DNA from: Chryseobacterium daecheongense
GTDB lineage: Bacteria; Bacteroidota; Bacteroidia; Flavobacteriales; Weeksellaceae
DNA length: 64,000 nucleotides
Direction of reading: 5' to 3'
NCBI RefSeq assembly: GCF_003729955.1
Contig: NZ_RJTX01000002.1
Span: forward strand, 620,001-684,000
Shown here: positions 36,775 through 45,720 of the stretch, piece by piece
How the letters are laid out: the number at the start of each line of letters is the position of its first letter
How positions within the stretch are numbered: position 1 is the stretch's first letter
Position numbers and translations under genes: made by a program
The notes under the pieces: generated by a model
Told to the model about the DNA's origin: nothing
The model's input: only the letters and a program-made list of their open reading frames with translations
Database searches by the model: none

Positions 36775-37401
36775 ATGAAAAGATTACTATTGTTTGCTAT
36801 GATGTGTGTGAGCATATCATTCACTTATGCTCAAAAGAAATTTGATAAGGTTTCTAAAGTAACTTCATCTGAGATCAGATGGTGGGGATATAAGGTTGTA
36901 AAAGCAGAGGCCTCCTCGCATTCAGGAACCGTAAAGTTGAAAAGCGGTAAGTTCAATTTTGACAAGACCGTTCTTGTTGATGGTGAATTCATCATTGATA
37001 TGAGAAGCATTATGGCAGGAGATGTGTCTGAAGAAGATCAGATCAAACTGACCAACGAGCTTAAAAGTACCAATTTCTTTGAAGTAAAAAAATTCCCTAT
37101 AGCTAAATTCCACTTAACTAAAATTATTCCTTTAGCGAATAGTGAATATAATTCTACGGTATACGGAGACATCACGATCAAAGGGGTGAGAAAAACCATT
37201 ACTTTCCCGGCTAACGTTTACGTTACACAATTTACTGTAGTGATCGAGTCTGCTAAATTCTCATTGAACAGAAGAGACTTTAAAGTATTCTATCAGTCTT
37301 CATTGAAAGATTACTTTATTAAGAATGAAATGGATTTCCAGTTCAGAGTTTCTACGGAGAAATTAGATAACGAAAACAGAGTTCCTGTGAAGAAAAAATA
37401 A
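36775..37401 (+). CDS. YceI family secreted protein, second paralogue
   Basis: 208 residues with a signal peptide ending FTYAQ. SEIRWWGYKVVKAEASSHSG near 32-51 mirrors the first copy, and FSLNRRDFKVFYQS mirrors its C-terminal strand. It has a longer charged tail (ENRVPVKKK). The order and similarity show a tandem duplication followed by divergence. It probably binds a lipid in the periplasm; the ligand is unknown. Confidence 0.9.
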   Translation: MKRLLLFAMMCVSISFTYAQKKFDKVSKVTSSEIRWWGYKVVKAEASSHSGTVKLKSGKFNFDKTVLVDGEFIIDMRSIMAGDVSEEDQIKLTNELKSTNFFEVKKFPIAKFHLTKIIPLANSEYNSTVYGDITIKGVRKTITFPANVYVTQFTVVIESAKFSLNRRDFKVFYQSSLKDYFIKNEMDFQFRVSTEKLDNENRVPVKKK

Positions 37402-37467
37402 GCAGGGCTTTAAGAATAATTCAATGGATATCTTTTTTAAGATGTCCATTTTTTTTATTTTAGTACT

Positions 37468-38109
37468 ATGAAGATTTATATAGTAAGCGGCCTCGGAGCA
37501 GATTTTAAAGTGTTGGAAAGAATACAATTTCCGAATCATTACGAAATTGTATTCATAGACTGGCTTATTCCTCAAAAAGATGAGCACTTTCACGCTTATG
37601 TGGGGAGAATGGCTGAAAGAATAGATGCTTCAGAGCCTTTTTGCCTTTTGGGATATTCCTTTGGCGGCATCATGGTACAGGAAATCCATAAGCTGAAGCC
37701 TGCCGAAAAAATAGTGATTCTGGGAAGTATAAAATCCGATAAAGAAAAGTCCAGGCTGATCAGAGCCGGAGAAATTACCCGGATTCCTAAAATGGTTCCG
37801 GTAAGCTTTTTTAATGACAGAACAACCAATATTTATTCTGTGGTAAGAAAGTTCTTTGATCCTAAAAATCCACGGCTTTTACAATATTTCAGAGTCAGGG
37901 ACCCTTATTACCTGAAATGGTCCATAGAAAAGATCTCAGACTGGAAATACGAGGAAAATCCGGATGTCATCCAGATATTGGGAGATAGAGATATTGTATT
38001 TCCTTTAAAAAACTCCAAACCCAATTATATCGTGAAAGGGGGGACTCATCTTTTTCCTGCAACAAAATATAAAGAAGTATCTAAAATTTTAGAGGATATA
38101 TTTAAATGA
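37468..38109 (+). CDS. Alpha/beta hydrolase
   Basis: 213 residues. The nucleophile elbow GYSFGGIM near 63-70 supplies the Ser. IQILGDRDIVFP near 170 holds the likely catalytic Asp, and the His is in GGTHLFPAT near 195. The N-terminal MKIYIVSGLGADFKV carries the oxyanion-hole strand. It is cytoplasmic and its substrate is unknown. Monocistronic. Confidence 0.85.
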   Translation: MKIYIVSGLGADFKVLERIQFPNHYEIVFIDWLIPQKDEHFHAYVGRMAERIDASEPFCLLGYSFGGIMVQEIHKLKPAEKIVILGSIKSDKEKSRLIRAGEITRIPKMVPVSFFNDRTTNIYSVVRKFFDPKNPRLLQYFRVRDPYYLKWSIEKISDWKYEENPDVIQILGDRDIVFPLKNSKPNYIVKGGTHLFPATKYKEVSKILEDIFK

Positions 38110-38186
38110 AATCATAATTTATTCTTTTCATGTTAAAATTATAGGGATCGGTTATTAAAAATTATAGTTTTTATGAAATTTATGTT

Positions 38187-38194
38187 TACTTTTG
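38187..38194 (+). promoter_or_regulatory. -7 promoter element (TAnnTTTG) of amt
   Basis: TACTTTTG is an exact -7 match 23 bp before the amt ATG. No TTG is seen at -33. Confidence 0.45.
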
Positions 38195-38216
38195 ATAGGG
38201 TTAAATGTAAATTAGT

Positions 38217-39560
38217 ATGACTTTAGGTTTAAAATGGATCGTTTCATTTGCGATCATTACCCTTGTAGCCTTTGGCGGCTTGTTTTGGAGCCCCATTGTT
38301 GATTTTCCTAATACAGGAGAATTTTTAAGTGAAGATAAAATCATTGGTGCTGACGTTGCCTGGATTCTGGCAGCTGCAGGCCTTGTTCTGTTGATGACAC
38401 CTGGTTTATCATTCTTTTATGGTGGAATGGTAGGAAAGAAAAATGTGATTTCTACCATGTTACAAAGCTTTATAGCCTTAGGGGTGATTTCCATTTTGTG
38501 GGTCGTGATCGGTTTTTCTTTATCTTTTGGAGATTCTTTGGGATTTGAGGTGAACGGAGTTCATTATGGTATCATTGGAAATCCTTTAAGCTATCCTTTT
38601 TTCAGCAGGGTAGGAGTTTTCCCTCATAATAAAATGGCTTCCACTATACCTTTTGTACTTTTTGCTCTCTTTCAGATGAAATTTGCAGTCATTACTCCGG
38701 CTTTAATTACCGGTTCTTTTGCAGAAAGGGTACGATTCATTTCTTATCTTCTATTCATAGTACTTTTCAGTATTTTTATCTATACACCTCTTTGCCATAT
38801 GGTTTGGCATCCGGATGGGCTGCTCAATAAATATTTCGGAGTAAAAGATTTCGCTGGTGGAACCGTTGTCCATATGAGCGCAGGATTTGCCGCTTTAGCT
38901 GGTGCATTGGTTTTAGGTAACAGGAAAAACCCGCACCATGAGCCTTCTAACATTCCTTATGTGCTTTTAGGAACAGGAATGCTTTGGTTCGGATGGTTTG
39001 GATTCAATGCCGGATCTGCTCTTAGTGCGAATGCAACAGCGGCTATGGCATTCGGAACTACGACAATTGCTTCCGCTTCTGCGATGATGACTTATATCTT
39101 TTTTGACAGGATCAACAGGCGAAAAGTTTCGGCTTTAGGAGCTTGTATTGGTGCGGTAGTTGGTTTAGTGGCAATCACTCCGGGATGTGGTTTTGTGACC
39201 ATTCCTGAAAGTCTTTTTATTGGATTTATTTCTGCTATTGTTTCCAATATGATGGTTAATTGGAAAGCTCTAAAGAAAATTGATGATACTCTTGATGTTT
39301 TTGCCTGTCATGGGGTAGGCGGAATTATGGGAATGATATTGACCGCCATTTTTGCTCACGGAGAAAATGCGAGCCTTCTGCATGGCGGAATTGAAGTGTT
39401 TGCTCATCACATGATGGCTTTGATTCTGGTTTCTCTGTTTGCATTTTTCGGGTCATTGGTTTTATATAAAATCACGAATTCCATTATTACTTTAAGGGTT
39501 TCCGAAGAATCTGAAAATATGGGGCTTGATCTTTCACAGCATGAAGAAAGTTTACATTAA
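38217..39560 (+). CDS. amt: Ammonium transporter
   Basis: 447 residues with about 11-12 TM helices. Amt signatures are GLSFFYGGMVGKKN near 63-76, HMSAGFAALAGALVLG near 219-234 and WFGWFGFNAGSALSAN near 256-271; the conserved pore histidines are in FAGGTVVHMSAG and FACHGVGG. It conducts NH3/NH4+ across the inner membrane. No glnB/glnK gene adjoins it, which is unusual for amt but not unique. A downstream serine deaminase also concerns ammonia, but it has its own promoter. Confidence 0.93.
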   Translation: MTLGLKWIVSFAIITLVAFGGLFWSPIVDFPNTGEFLSEDKIIGADVAWILAAAGLVLLMTPGLSFFYGGMVGKKNVISTMLQSFIALGVISILWVVIGFSLSFGDSLGFEVNGVHYGIIGNPLSYPFFSRVGVFPHNKMASTIPFVLFALFQMKFAVITPALITGSFAERVRFISYLLFIVLFSIFIYTPLCHMVWHPDGLLNKYFGVKDFAGGTVVHMSAGFAALAGALVLGNRKNPHHEPSNIPYVLLGTGMLWFGWFGFNAGSALSANATAAMAFGTTTIASASAMMTYIFFDRINRRKVSALGACIGAVVGLVAITPGCGFVTIPESLFIGFISAIVSNMMVNWKALKKIDDTLDVFACHGVGGIMGMILTAIFAHGENASLLHGGIEVFAHHMMALILVSLFAFFGSLVLYKITNSIITLRVSEESENMGLDLSQHEESLH

Positions 39561-39626
39561 CTGTCTTGAAACCTTAAATAATTATTAATCGTTACATAAG
39601 AAAGAGGTTCATAAAGATTTATCATG

Positions 39627-39634
39627 TATCTTTG
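39627..39634 (+). promoter_or_regulatory. -7 promoter element (TAnnTTTG) of sdaA
   Basis: TATCTTTG is an exact -7 match, 27 bp before the ATG at 39661. Confidence 0.45.
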
Positions 39635-39660
39635 TTTTGAGGAAACAGGGTGAATCATTT

Positions 39661-41079
39661 ATGGAGTCTATATCAGTTTTTGAAATCATTAAAGTAGGAA
39701 TCGGTCCGTCAAGTTCGCATACGATGGGACCATGGAATGCAGCCTCTGCATTTATCAGAATTTTAAATAGAGAAAGATCAGTTGCCGAAGTAAAAGAGGT
39801 TTTTCTTGAATTTTTCGGATCTCTTGCCAAAACGGGAATCGGGCACGGAACAGATATAGCCGGAATGCTAGGTTTGAATGGGGAGGATTTCAAAACTATA
39901 GACACGACAAAAATTGATGAGAAAGTAGCCAAAATCAAGAACGATCAGATCCTTAATCTGGGTGGTGAAAAAGAAATTCCATTTATCTATGGATATCACT
40001 TGGTTCTGAATATGCAGAAATCCCTGGATTTTCATCCTAACGGAATGATCTTCAGAGCTGTTTTTGAAGATGGTACCGAGCTTGTACAGGATTTTTATTC
40101 TGTGGGCGGAGGTTTCATTGCAAGCCAGGAAAAAAATTCTATCCAAAAACATTGTATCCGTACATTATATCCTTGCCATCACGGTTCGGATATTGTGAAA
40201 TATTGCGAAAAGCTCGGATTGAAAAAAATGTCGGATTTAATTTTAATGAACGAAGAAAGCTGGAGAACTCAGGAAGAAACCAGACAGGAAGCTCTTTACA
40301 TTTGGCAGCAAATCAAAGAGTGTATTTACAAAGGAGTCAACAAAGAAGGAACTCTTCCGGGAGGACTGAATGTGTCCCGGAGAGCGGCAGGAATCAACAG
40401 AAAGCTCCTGGGTGATAAAATCTACAGAAATCTTGATGAATGGTTTCAGCTGGTAGTGGATGCTGAAGAAAACTTTACCAATATCAATAAATGGATCGCA
40501 TGCTTTGCTTTGGCAGTGAATGAAGAGAATGCAAGTTTCGGAAGAATTATTACAGCGCCTACCAATGGAGCAAGTGGAGTAATCCCTGCTGTTTTAATGT
40601 ATTCTCAGGCTTTCACACCTTTTACATCCGAAGATGATATCGTAAGATTTTTATTGGTGGCAGGAGAAATCGGGACGTTATTCAAAAAGAATGCAACAAT
40701 TTCCGCGGCGATGGGTGGATGTCAGGCAGAAGTAGGAGTTTCCTCTGCAATGGCAGCGGCCGGATTAACAGAGATTTTGGGAGGAAGTGTCGGACAAGTC
40801 TTAATGGCAGCCGAAATCGCTATGGAACATCATTTAGGCTTAACCTGTGATCCGATTAAAGGATTGGTACAGATTCCTTGTATCGAGAGAAATACAATGG
40901 GGGCAATCAAAGCGATTACCGCTGCAAATATTGCCCTAGAAAGTGATCCTGGTAAAGCAAAAGTTTCTTTGGATGAGGTTATTCAGACGATGTGGGAAAC
41001 AGCTCTTTCTATGAGTGATCGTTTTAAAGAAACTTCAGAAGGCGGATTAGCTATTGCGGTGAATGTTCCGGAATGTTAG
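39661..41079 (+). CDS. sdaA: L-serine ammonia-lyase (iron-sulfur dependent)
   Basis: 472 residues, single-chain type, converting L-serine to pyruvate and ammonia. The start MESISVFEIIKVGIGPSSSH is chosen over an upstream in-frame TTG. SSSHTMGP is the substrate loop. The [4Fe-4S] cysteines lie in GGCQAEVG, LTCDPIKGLVQIPC and the region around 340-400, and TNGASGVIPA lies near 300. Both beta and alpha domains are present in one polypeptide. Confidence 0.93.
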   Translation: MESISVFEIIKVGIGPSSSHTMGPWNAASAFIRILNRERSVAEVKEVFLEFFGSLAKTGIGHGTDIAGMLGLNGEDFKTIDTTKIDEKVAKIKNDQILNLGGEKEIPFIYGYHLVLNMQKSLDFHPNGMIFRAVFEDGTELVQDFYSVGGGFIASQEKNSIQKHCIRTLYPCHHGSDIVKYCEKLGLKKMSDLILMNEESWRTQEETRQEALYIWQQIKECIYKGVNKEGTLPGGLNVSRRAAGINRKLLGDKIYRNLDEWFQLVVDAEENFTNINKWIACFALAVNEENASFGRIITAPTNGASGVIPAVLMYSQAFTPFTSEDDIVRFLLVAGEIGTLFKKNATISAAMGGCQAEVGVSSAMAAAGLTEILGGSVGQVLMAAEIAMEHHLGLTCDPIKGLVQIPCIERNTMGAIKAITAANIALESDPGKAKVSLDEVIQTMWETALSMSDRFKETSEGGLAIAVNVPEC

Positions 41080-41112
41080 TGAATTAATATCATTTTCAAA
41101 ATATAAAAAATT

Positions 41113-41154
41113 AAAATAAGAGGATTACTTGTCAAGTATTCCTCTTATTTTATT
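41113..41154. terminator. Bidirectional terminator overlapping the 3' end of tyrA
   Basis: AAAATAAGAGGA (41113-41124) pairs with TCCTCTTATTTT (41140-41151). The inner segments ACTT and AAGT extend the hairpin. The T-rich arms serve sdaA on the plus strand and tyrA on the minus strand; one arm is inside the last codons of tyrA. Confidence 0.75.
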
Positions 41155-41970
41155 GGCATTTTTGATCAGTTCTTCTAAGTATTCATAATTTTCTTTCTCC
41201 AACGCAGCCTTGAATTTTCTAAGCTGGGAAATATGCTCGTTCAAAACATCGAGAACGTTCTCTTTGTTCTGTTTGAAGATAGGAACCCACATTTCAGGAT
41301 GGGATTTTGCCAAACGTACAGTACTTGAAAAACCTGAACTTGCCAATTGGAAAATAGTCTCTTCTTCACGTTCCTTTTCTAAGACGGTATTGGCTAAAGC
41401 ATAAGAAGTGATATGAGAGATATGAGAAATATAAGCGGTATGAATGTCATGATCTTCTGCATTCATGTAGATCTTGTGCATATCAAGATTTTCAATGATC
41501 TTTTCCACCAGATCCAACGCATCTTGTGCAGATTCTTCCTTATTGCAAATGACTCCTGCTTTTCCGGAAAAACTCTCTGCAATAGCCGATTTAGGTCCGC
41601 TGTTCTCCGTACCCCACATCGGATGGAAAGCTACAAATCTGGAGCGTTTAGGATGATTTTTAACGGCATTGACAATTCCGGCTTTGGTAGAGCCTGCATC
41701 CATGACAGTCTGATCATCGGAAATCAGATCCAGCACATCCGGCAATATCTTTCTCGCTCCATCCACGGGAATGGCAACGATGATCAGGTCTGAATTTTTT
41801 ATTCCGTATTCCAGGTCTACTTTGGCATCAATAATTTTTAAATCCAGTGCTTCATTAAGATGCTTATCATTGTTATCAATTCCGTAAATGAAGTTTGCAA
41901 TTCCTTTTTCTCTTAATTTTAAAGCGATTGATCCTCCAATTAAACCTACACCAATAATACTAATTTTCAT
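41125..41970 (-). CDS. tyrA: Prephenate dehydrogenase
   Basis: 281 residues, monofunctional. The N-terminal NAD-binding MKISIIGVGLIGGSIAL has the GxGxxG turn at 7-12. MDAGSTKAG near 91-99, FHPMWGTENSGP near 115-126 and ISHISHITSYALANTV near 181-196 are characteristic of TyrA. It oxidatively decarboxylates prephenate to 4-hydroxyphenylpyruvate for tyrosine synthesis. No ACT or chorismate mutase domain is attached. Monocistronic here; the aroF/pheA partners are not adjacent. Confidence 0.9.
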   Translation of the reverse strand: MKISIIGVGLIGGSIALKLREKGIANFIYGIDNNDKHLNEALDLKIIDAKVDLEYGIKNSDLIIVAIPVDGARKILPDVLDLISDDQTVMDAGSTKAGIVNAVKNHPKRSRFVAFHPMWGTENSGPKSAIAESFSGKAGVICNKEESAQDALDLVEKIIENLDMHKIYMNAEDHDIHTAYISHISHITSYALANTVLEKEREEETIFQLASSGFSSTVRLAKSHPEMWVPIFKQNKENVLDVLNEHISQLRKFKAALEKENYEYLEELIKNANKIRGILDK

Positions 41971-41991
41971 TTCTCTCTATTTTTAAAATAA

Positions 41992-42016
41992 AAAACCCCG
42001 TCCAGGACGAGGTTTT
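41992..42016 (-). terminator. Intrinsic terminator upstream of tyrA (end of antiporter transcript, possible attenuator)
   Basis: On the minus strand AAAACCTCGT pairs with ACGGGGTTTT, followed by a T-rich run. It lies 116 bp after the antiporter stop and 22 bp before the tyrA ATG. The simplest reading is the antiporter terminator. A 4-codon ORF (MYIT, 42015-42029 minus) just before it contains one Tyr codon, which makes tyrA attenuation conceivable but weakly supported. Confidence 0.75.
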
Positions 42017-42131
42017 AAGTTATATACATAAGAATCCTATCCCAGATCTGAGGTAAAAATTCTATAATAATATGTTCTTTTATTTGCAATCACTAAGCGA
42101 AGGTATAAAATATTTTTTAATTGAAAAAAAA

Positions 42132-44411
42132 TTAAGGGTTAGAAATTATCAACGTTGAAGGGATATCCGATAACCAGAAGCTTTTTGTATCAATAAGGTT
42201 TTTCCAGCTTTTGCTGCTGATCAGCATTAAATCCTGAGAGCTTAAGAATTCTTTTTCAATCTTTTTCTCATTGTAGAGCGTAATGTGATTCGGAGCAACC
42301 TGTTCAATACTTCGGATCAGTTCTTTTACTTCAATATTGTTTCTGATCTGTCCAGCAACATCTAAAATGATCACCTGGGAATTATTATTGTTGATCAGTC
42401 TTTTTGCGTATTCAAGCAAGTAAAAATCGCTAAGCCTGAAAATGGGAACAAAAACCCTGTCTGCAGATTTGAAATCTTTATCAACCAAAACTCCAACCGG
42501 AATATGGGTCTTATCTAGAATCTGCAATGTGAAATCGTCAAAAGGAGAATTATTAAAAATATAGCTTTTACCTTTTACCGTATTGAGAAGCTTTTCAGGA
42601 TTGATGATTTTGGTAGTGAACCCCAACAGTCTTCCGAGCAAACTTCCTTCATACATGGATTTTCCAAGCATGATCAGAAGAAGATCATAATTTCCTTTGT
42701 TGGAAATACTGGCCAGATCATTTTCAATATCTGTAGAAGCTTTGAAAAGAGTGGTTACCTGGAGTTTAAGATCATGTGAGGTTTCTATCACATTTTTGAA
42801 TTGCTGACTCTCGTATTCATCAATTTCATATGCATGCATTTCGTCTACAGGAGCAATATTCATTGCAGTGATGCTTTTGTTCCCGTTCATTTTATTAGTG
42901 AAATCATGGGCCAATCTCAACAATGTGCTTCCTGCTTCAGGTTTATCGAATGACAGCAAAACACGATATTTGGAATCATTTTCAGGGTGTTCTGCTTCTT
43001 CATCTTTTTTAGACCTGAATATAAAGTTGATAAAATCCAGCGCCGGACCCGTCATAAAAGTTGTGAATAATGCCATAATTACCATCATGGCAAAAATTTC
43101 AGGGCTTAAAACGCCTAGATCATACCCGATATTCAAAACAATAAGCTCCATTAAGCCTCTTGTATTCATCAAAGCTCCTATTGTTAAGCTCTCCTTCCAG
43201 TTGATTCCAAGAAATCTTGCCGTCAAGGCACTTCCTGCGAATTTTCCTACCACTGCGGTCAAGATAATGAATCCTGCCGTTATCCATAAATGGCTATCGT
43301 TCAATAATCCTATTTGTGTACGAAGCCCGGTGAATACAAAGAATAAAGGAAGTAAAAGAACCAGAGCCACATCTTCTACCTTATCGATGAAAAGAGTACG
43401 GAATTTGGCATTTTCCGGCATGATAGCTCCTGCCATGAATGCTCCGAAAAGAGCATGAATTCCAATTACTTCCGTAGCATAGGCGGAAAGTATTAATGTT
43501 AAAAAGAATATGGCAACCATTGGTTTGCTGATGGTATTTTTACCTGCCTGCAAATCTCCCACTCTTTTTAAGAAGGGCTTCACAATCTTGATCATTAAAA
43601 ACACATAGGCAATAGCCATGATAATAACATAAATTGAGCTTGCAAACGAACCTGCTTTTACAATAGCAATAACTGCCGCCAGAATACACCAAGCCGTAAT
43701 ATCATCTGCTGCCGCGCAGGTAATGACAATAGTACCCAGTTTGGTCTTTTGAAGATTTCTTTCCTGTACAATTCTTGCCAATACCGGGAAAGCCGTGATG
43801 CTCATCGCAATGGCAATGAACAAGGCAAATGAAGTAAACTGAACTCCATCCGGTGCAAATTCCTGATATACATAGTATGAAAGTCCAATACCCAATGCAA
43901 AAGGAATAATGATACTTGCATGGCTGATTACCACGGCATCGTGAGCTTTTTTCCTCAAAACACTAAGGTCGAGCTCCATTCCTACAATGTACATGAAAAG
44001 GATAAGTCCTATCTGGCTCAAAAACTGTAGGTTTCCTAATGATTCTTTCGGAAACAGGAAAGCGGAAAATTCAGGAAAATACATTCCTACAAGCGATGGA
44101 CCTAATACGATACCTGCAATCATTTCCCCGATTACGGTAGGCTGTTTTATTTTCATGCAGATCCAGCCAAATAATCTGGCTACCAAAATGATGGTGACAA
44201 TTTGTGCCAGCAACAGAGCCAAAGGATGGTGGAGATTGGTTTTAAATGACTCAACGAAATTATCCCATGTGGAGCCTGTGGTAGTTTTTACAACAATACT
44301 TTCTTTTCCCTCTAATGTTTGTCCTTCAATAATGAAAAAATACATGAGACAGGAAAACACAATAATGGTGCTGATGTAAAAAATAATGCTTTTATATTTT
44401 CCCCAGTTCAT
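42132..44411 (-). CDS. Kef-type cation:proton antiporter with C-terminal USP-like domain
   Basis: 759 residues from ATG 44411 (MNWGKYKSII). One N-terminal TM is followed at about 60-90 by the start of a 12-TM CPA2 core with VIGEMIAGIVLGPSLVG, MSITAFPVLARIV and MNTRGLMELIVLNIGYD, the last being the conserved CPA2 motif. Residues about 480-759 are soluble and repeated, resembling universal-stress-protein/nucleotide-binding domains (YRVLLSFDKPEAGSTLLRLAH). No RCK/TrkA-N domain is visible. It probably exchanges K+ or Na+ for H+. Confidence 0.9.
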   Translation of the reverse strand: MNWGKYKSIIFYISTIIVFSCLMYFFIIEGQTLEGKESIVVKTTTGSTWDNFVESFKTNLHHPLALLLAQIVTIILVARLFGWICMKIKQPTVIGEMIAGIVLGPSLVGMYFPEFSAFLFPKESLGNLQFLSQIGLILFMYIVGMELDLSVLRKKAHDAVVISHASIIIPFALGIGLSYYVYQEFAPDGVQFTSFALFIAIAMSITAFPVLARIVQERNLQKTKLGTIVITCAAADDITAWCILAAVIAIVKAGSFASSIYVIIMAIAYVFLMIKIVKPFLKRVGDLQAGKNTISKPMVAIFFLTLILSAYATEVIGIHALFGAFMAGAIMPENAKFRTLFIDKVEDVALVLLLPLFFVFTGLRTQIGLLNDSHLWITAGFIILTAVVGKFAGSALTARFLGINWKESLTIGALMNTRGLMELIVLNIGYDLGVLSPEIFAMMVIMALFTTFMTGPALDFINFIFRSKKDEEAEHPENDSKYRVLLSFDKPEAGSTLLRLAHDFTNKMNGNKSITAMNIAPVDEMHAYEIDEYESQQFKNVIETSHDLKLQVTTLFKASTDIENDLASISNKGNYDLLLIMLGKSMYEGSLLGRLLGFTTKIINPEKLLNTVKGKSYIFNNSPFDDFTLQILDKTHIPVGVLVDKDFKSADRVFVPIFRLSDFYLLEYAKRLINNNNSQVIILDVAGQIRNNIEVKELIRSIEQVAPNHITLYNEKKIEKEFLSSQDLMLISSKSWKNLIDTKSFWLSDIPSTLIISNP

Positions 44412-44507
44412 AGTTCCGTTATTTTTGTGCAAAGTTGATAAGAATAAATTGATATTACGCAGAATTTATTCTAAAATGTAATAAGTGTGATGAAAAATGT
44501 AATAAAA

Positions 44508-44897
44508 TCATTTAAAAGAATATCCTAATCCTATACCCATTTTCCAGCTACCGTCTTGAGTAGATGTTTTAGCATTGTAGTAAACAGGTATTTGTAGTGG
44601 CAATTTCCTATAAATTATGGAAACTCCTGCTCCCAGAGTAGGCATAATAGTACTGTTTTTAGTTTTTTCAGACTGGTCCTCTTTTATTCTTAAGGAGGGA
44701 AGCATTCCTAACAGAAATTTAAAATCTTTGTGTTTTACACTCATATTAGGGCCTGTAAAATTAATATAAGCTCCATGATCTATATATCCGGCTACTACTA
44801 TTCCGTCAAAAAAAGAAGTTTTAACAGCAGAAGATGACTCCTGGGAAAAGCAAAAACCGGATATGAGAATTCCACAGGCATAAAGAAACGGTTTCAT
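44508..44897 (-). CDS. Hypothetical outer-membrane-like protein
   Basis: 129 residues. Signal peptide MKPFLYACGILISGFCFSQ, then strands such as VVAGYIDHGAYINF, KFLLGMLPSLRI, TLGAGVSIIYR and a terminal WKMGIGLGYSF ending in Phe-Lys. It resembles a small beta-barrel. No family could be named. Monocistronic. Confidence 0.65.
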   Translation of the reverse strand: MKPFLYACGILISGFCFSQESSSAVKTSFFDGIVVAGYIDHGAYINFTGPNMSVKHKDFKFLLGMLPSLRIKEDQSEKTKNSTIMPTLGAGVSIIYRKLPLQIPVYYNAKTSTQDGSWKMGIGLGYSFK

Positions 44898-45009
44898 TAT
44901 CTAAAAATCATTTAATCAATGGCGAAATTACGATGGCTAAATGGCTTTAACCGGTTGTATGTAATGAAGAGTCCTAATTTTGCAACAAAACTGTAAACCT
45001 TTGGAAGAT

Positions 45010-45720
45010 CTATTTTCCGAACATTTCCATCAATGAATTTTTATAGGTCTCTCCGATTTGTAATCTGAGGAAATTCTCGCCGTCTGTTGAGATGGTGGTG
45101 ATAATTTCATTGGTCGAAAATACTTTGATAGAAGATAGTGCAATGATTTCTTTTTTATTCACCTGTGCAAAATCTTTGGAAGGCAGCATTTCCAGAAGGT
45201 TTTTGAAATTTAAGTTTTTGAGAACGATGGTAGTTCCGTCATTCAGGATGATGTCTTTATCCCGGCTGTCTATTTCGGAAGTTTTAATATAGGCGATTTG
45301 TTCTGTGAAGATAACAGTTTTTCCTATATTGGTATTCCATTCGATAAAATCTTTCTTTTGAGAAGTGGATACCAATTGCTGTGCTTTTTCAAACGCCTGT
45401 GCCAACCTTTCTTTTTTTATCGGTTTCCGTACGTAATCCACCACATTCAGATCAAATGCTTCGGCAGCATATTCTTTGTAAGCAGTTGTAAAAATAATTT
45501 TTTTTGAATCTGAGATCAATTCAGCAACCTGAAGCCCCGTCATTCCGGGCATCTCTATGTCAAGAATACAGACATTACAGTCGATCTGGTCAATTTCGTT
45601 TAAGAAGACTTTAGGATCATTAAATGCTTTCACCACTTCCACGTTATCAATTTGTTCACATAGAAGCTTAAGATAGCTTATCGCCAGTAATTCATCATCA
45701 AGAATAACGCATTTTATCAT
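45010..45720 (-). CDS. LytTR-family response regulator
   Basis: 236 residues. The receiver domain has the acidic pair VILDDE at 5-10, phospho-acceptor Asp in VCILDIEMPGMTG near 54, and KP in YVRKPIKK near 105. The C-terminal LytTR DNA-binding domain (about 135-235) has VIFTEQIAYIKTSE and FAQVNKKEIIALSSI. It overlaps the upstream histidine kinase gene by 23 bp, so the two form a translationally coupled two-component system. The target genes are not evident. Confidence 0.92.
   Translation of the reverse strand: MIKCVILDDELLAISYLKLLCEQIDNVEVVKAFNDPKVFLNEIDQIDCNVCILDIEMPGMTGLQVAELISDSKKIIFTTAYKEYAAEAFDLNVVDYVRKPIKKERLAQAFEKAQQLVSTSQKKDFIEWNTNIGKTVIFTEQIAYIKTSEIDSRDKDIILNDGTTIVLKNLNFKNLLEMLPSKDFAQVNKKEIIALSSIKVFSTNEIITTISTDGENFLRLQIGETYKNSLMEMFGK

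Noticed and set aside
42868..44379. Long open frames antisense to the Kef-type antiporter gene
   Set aside because: They are shadows of a membrane protein with strong sense-strand motifs, and carry no start context or motif of their own.
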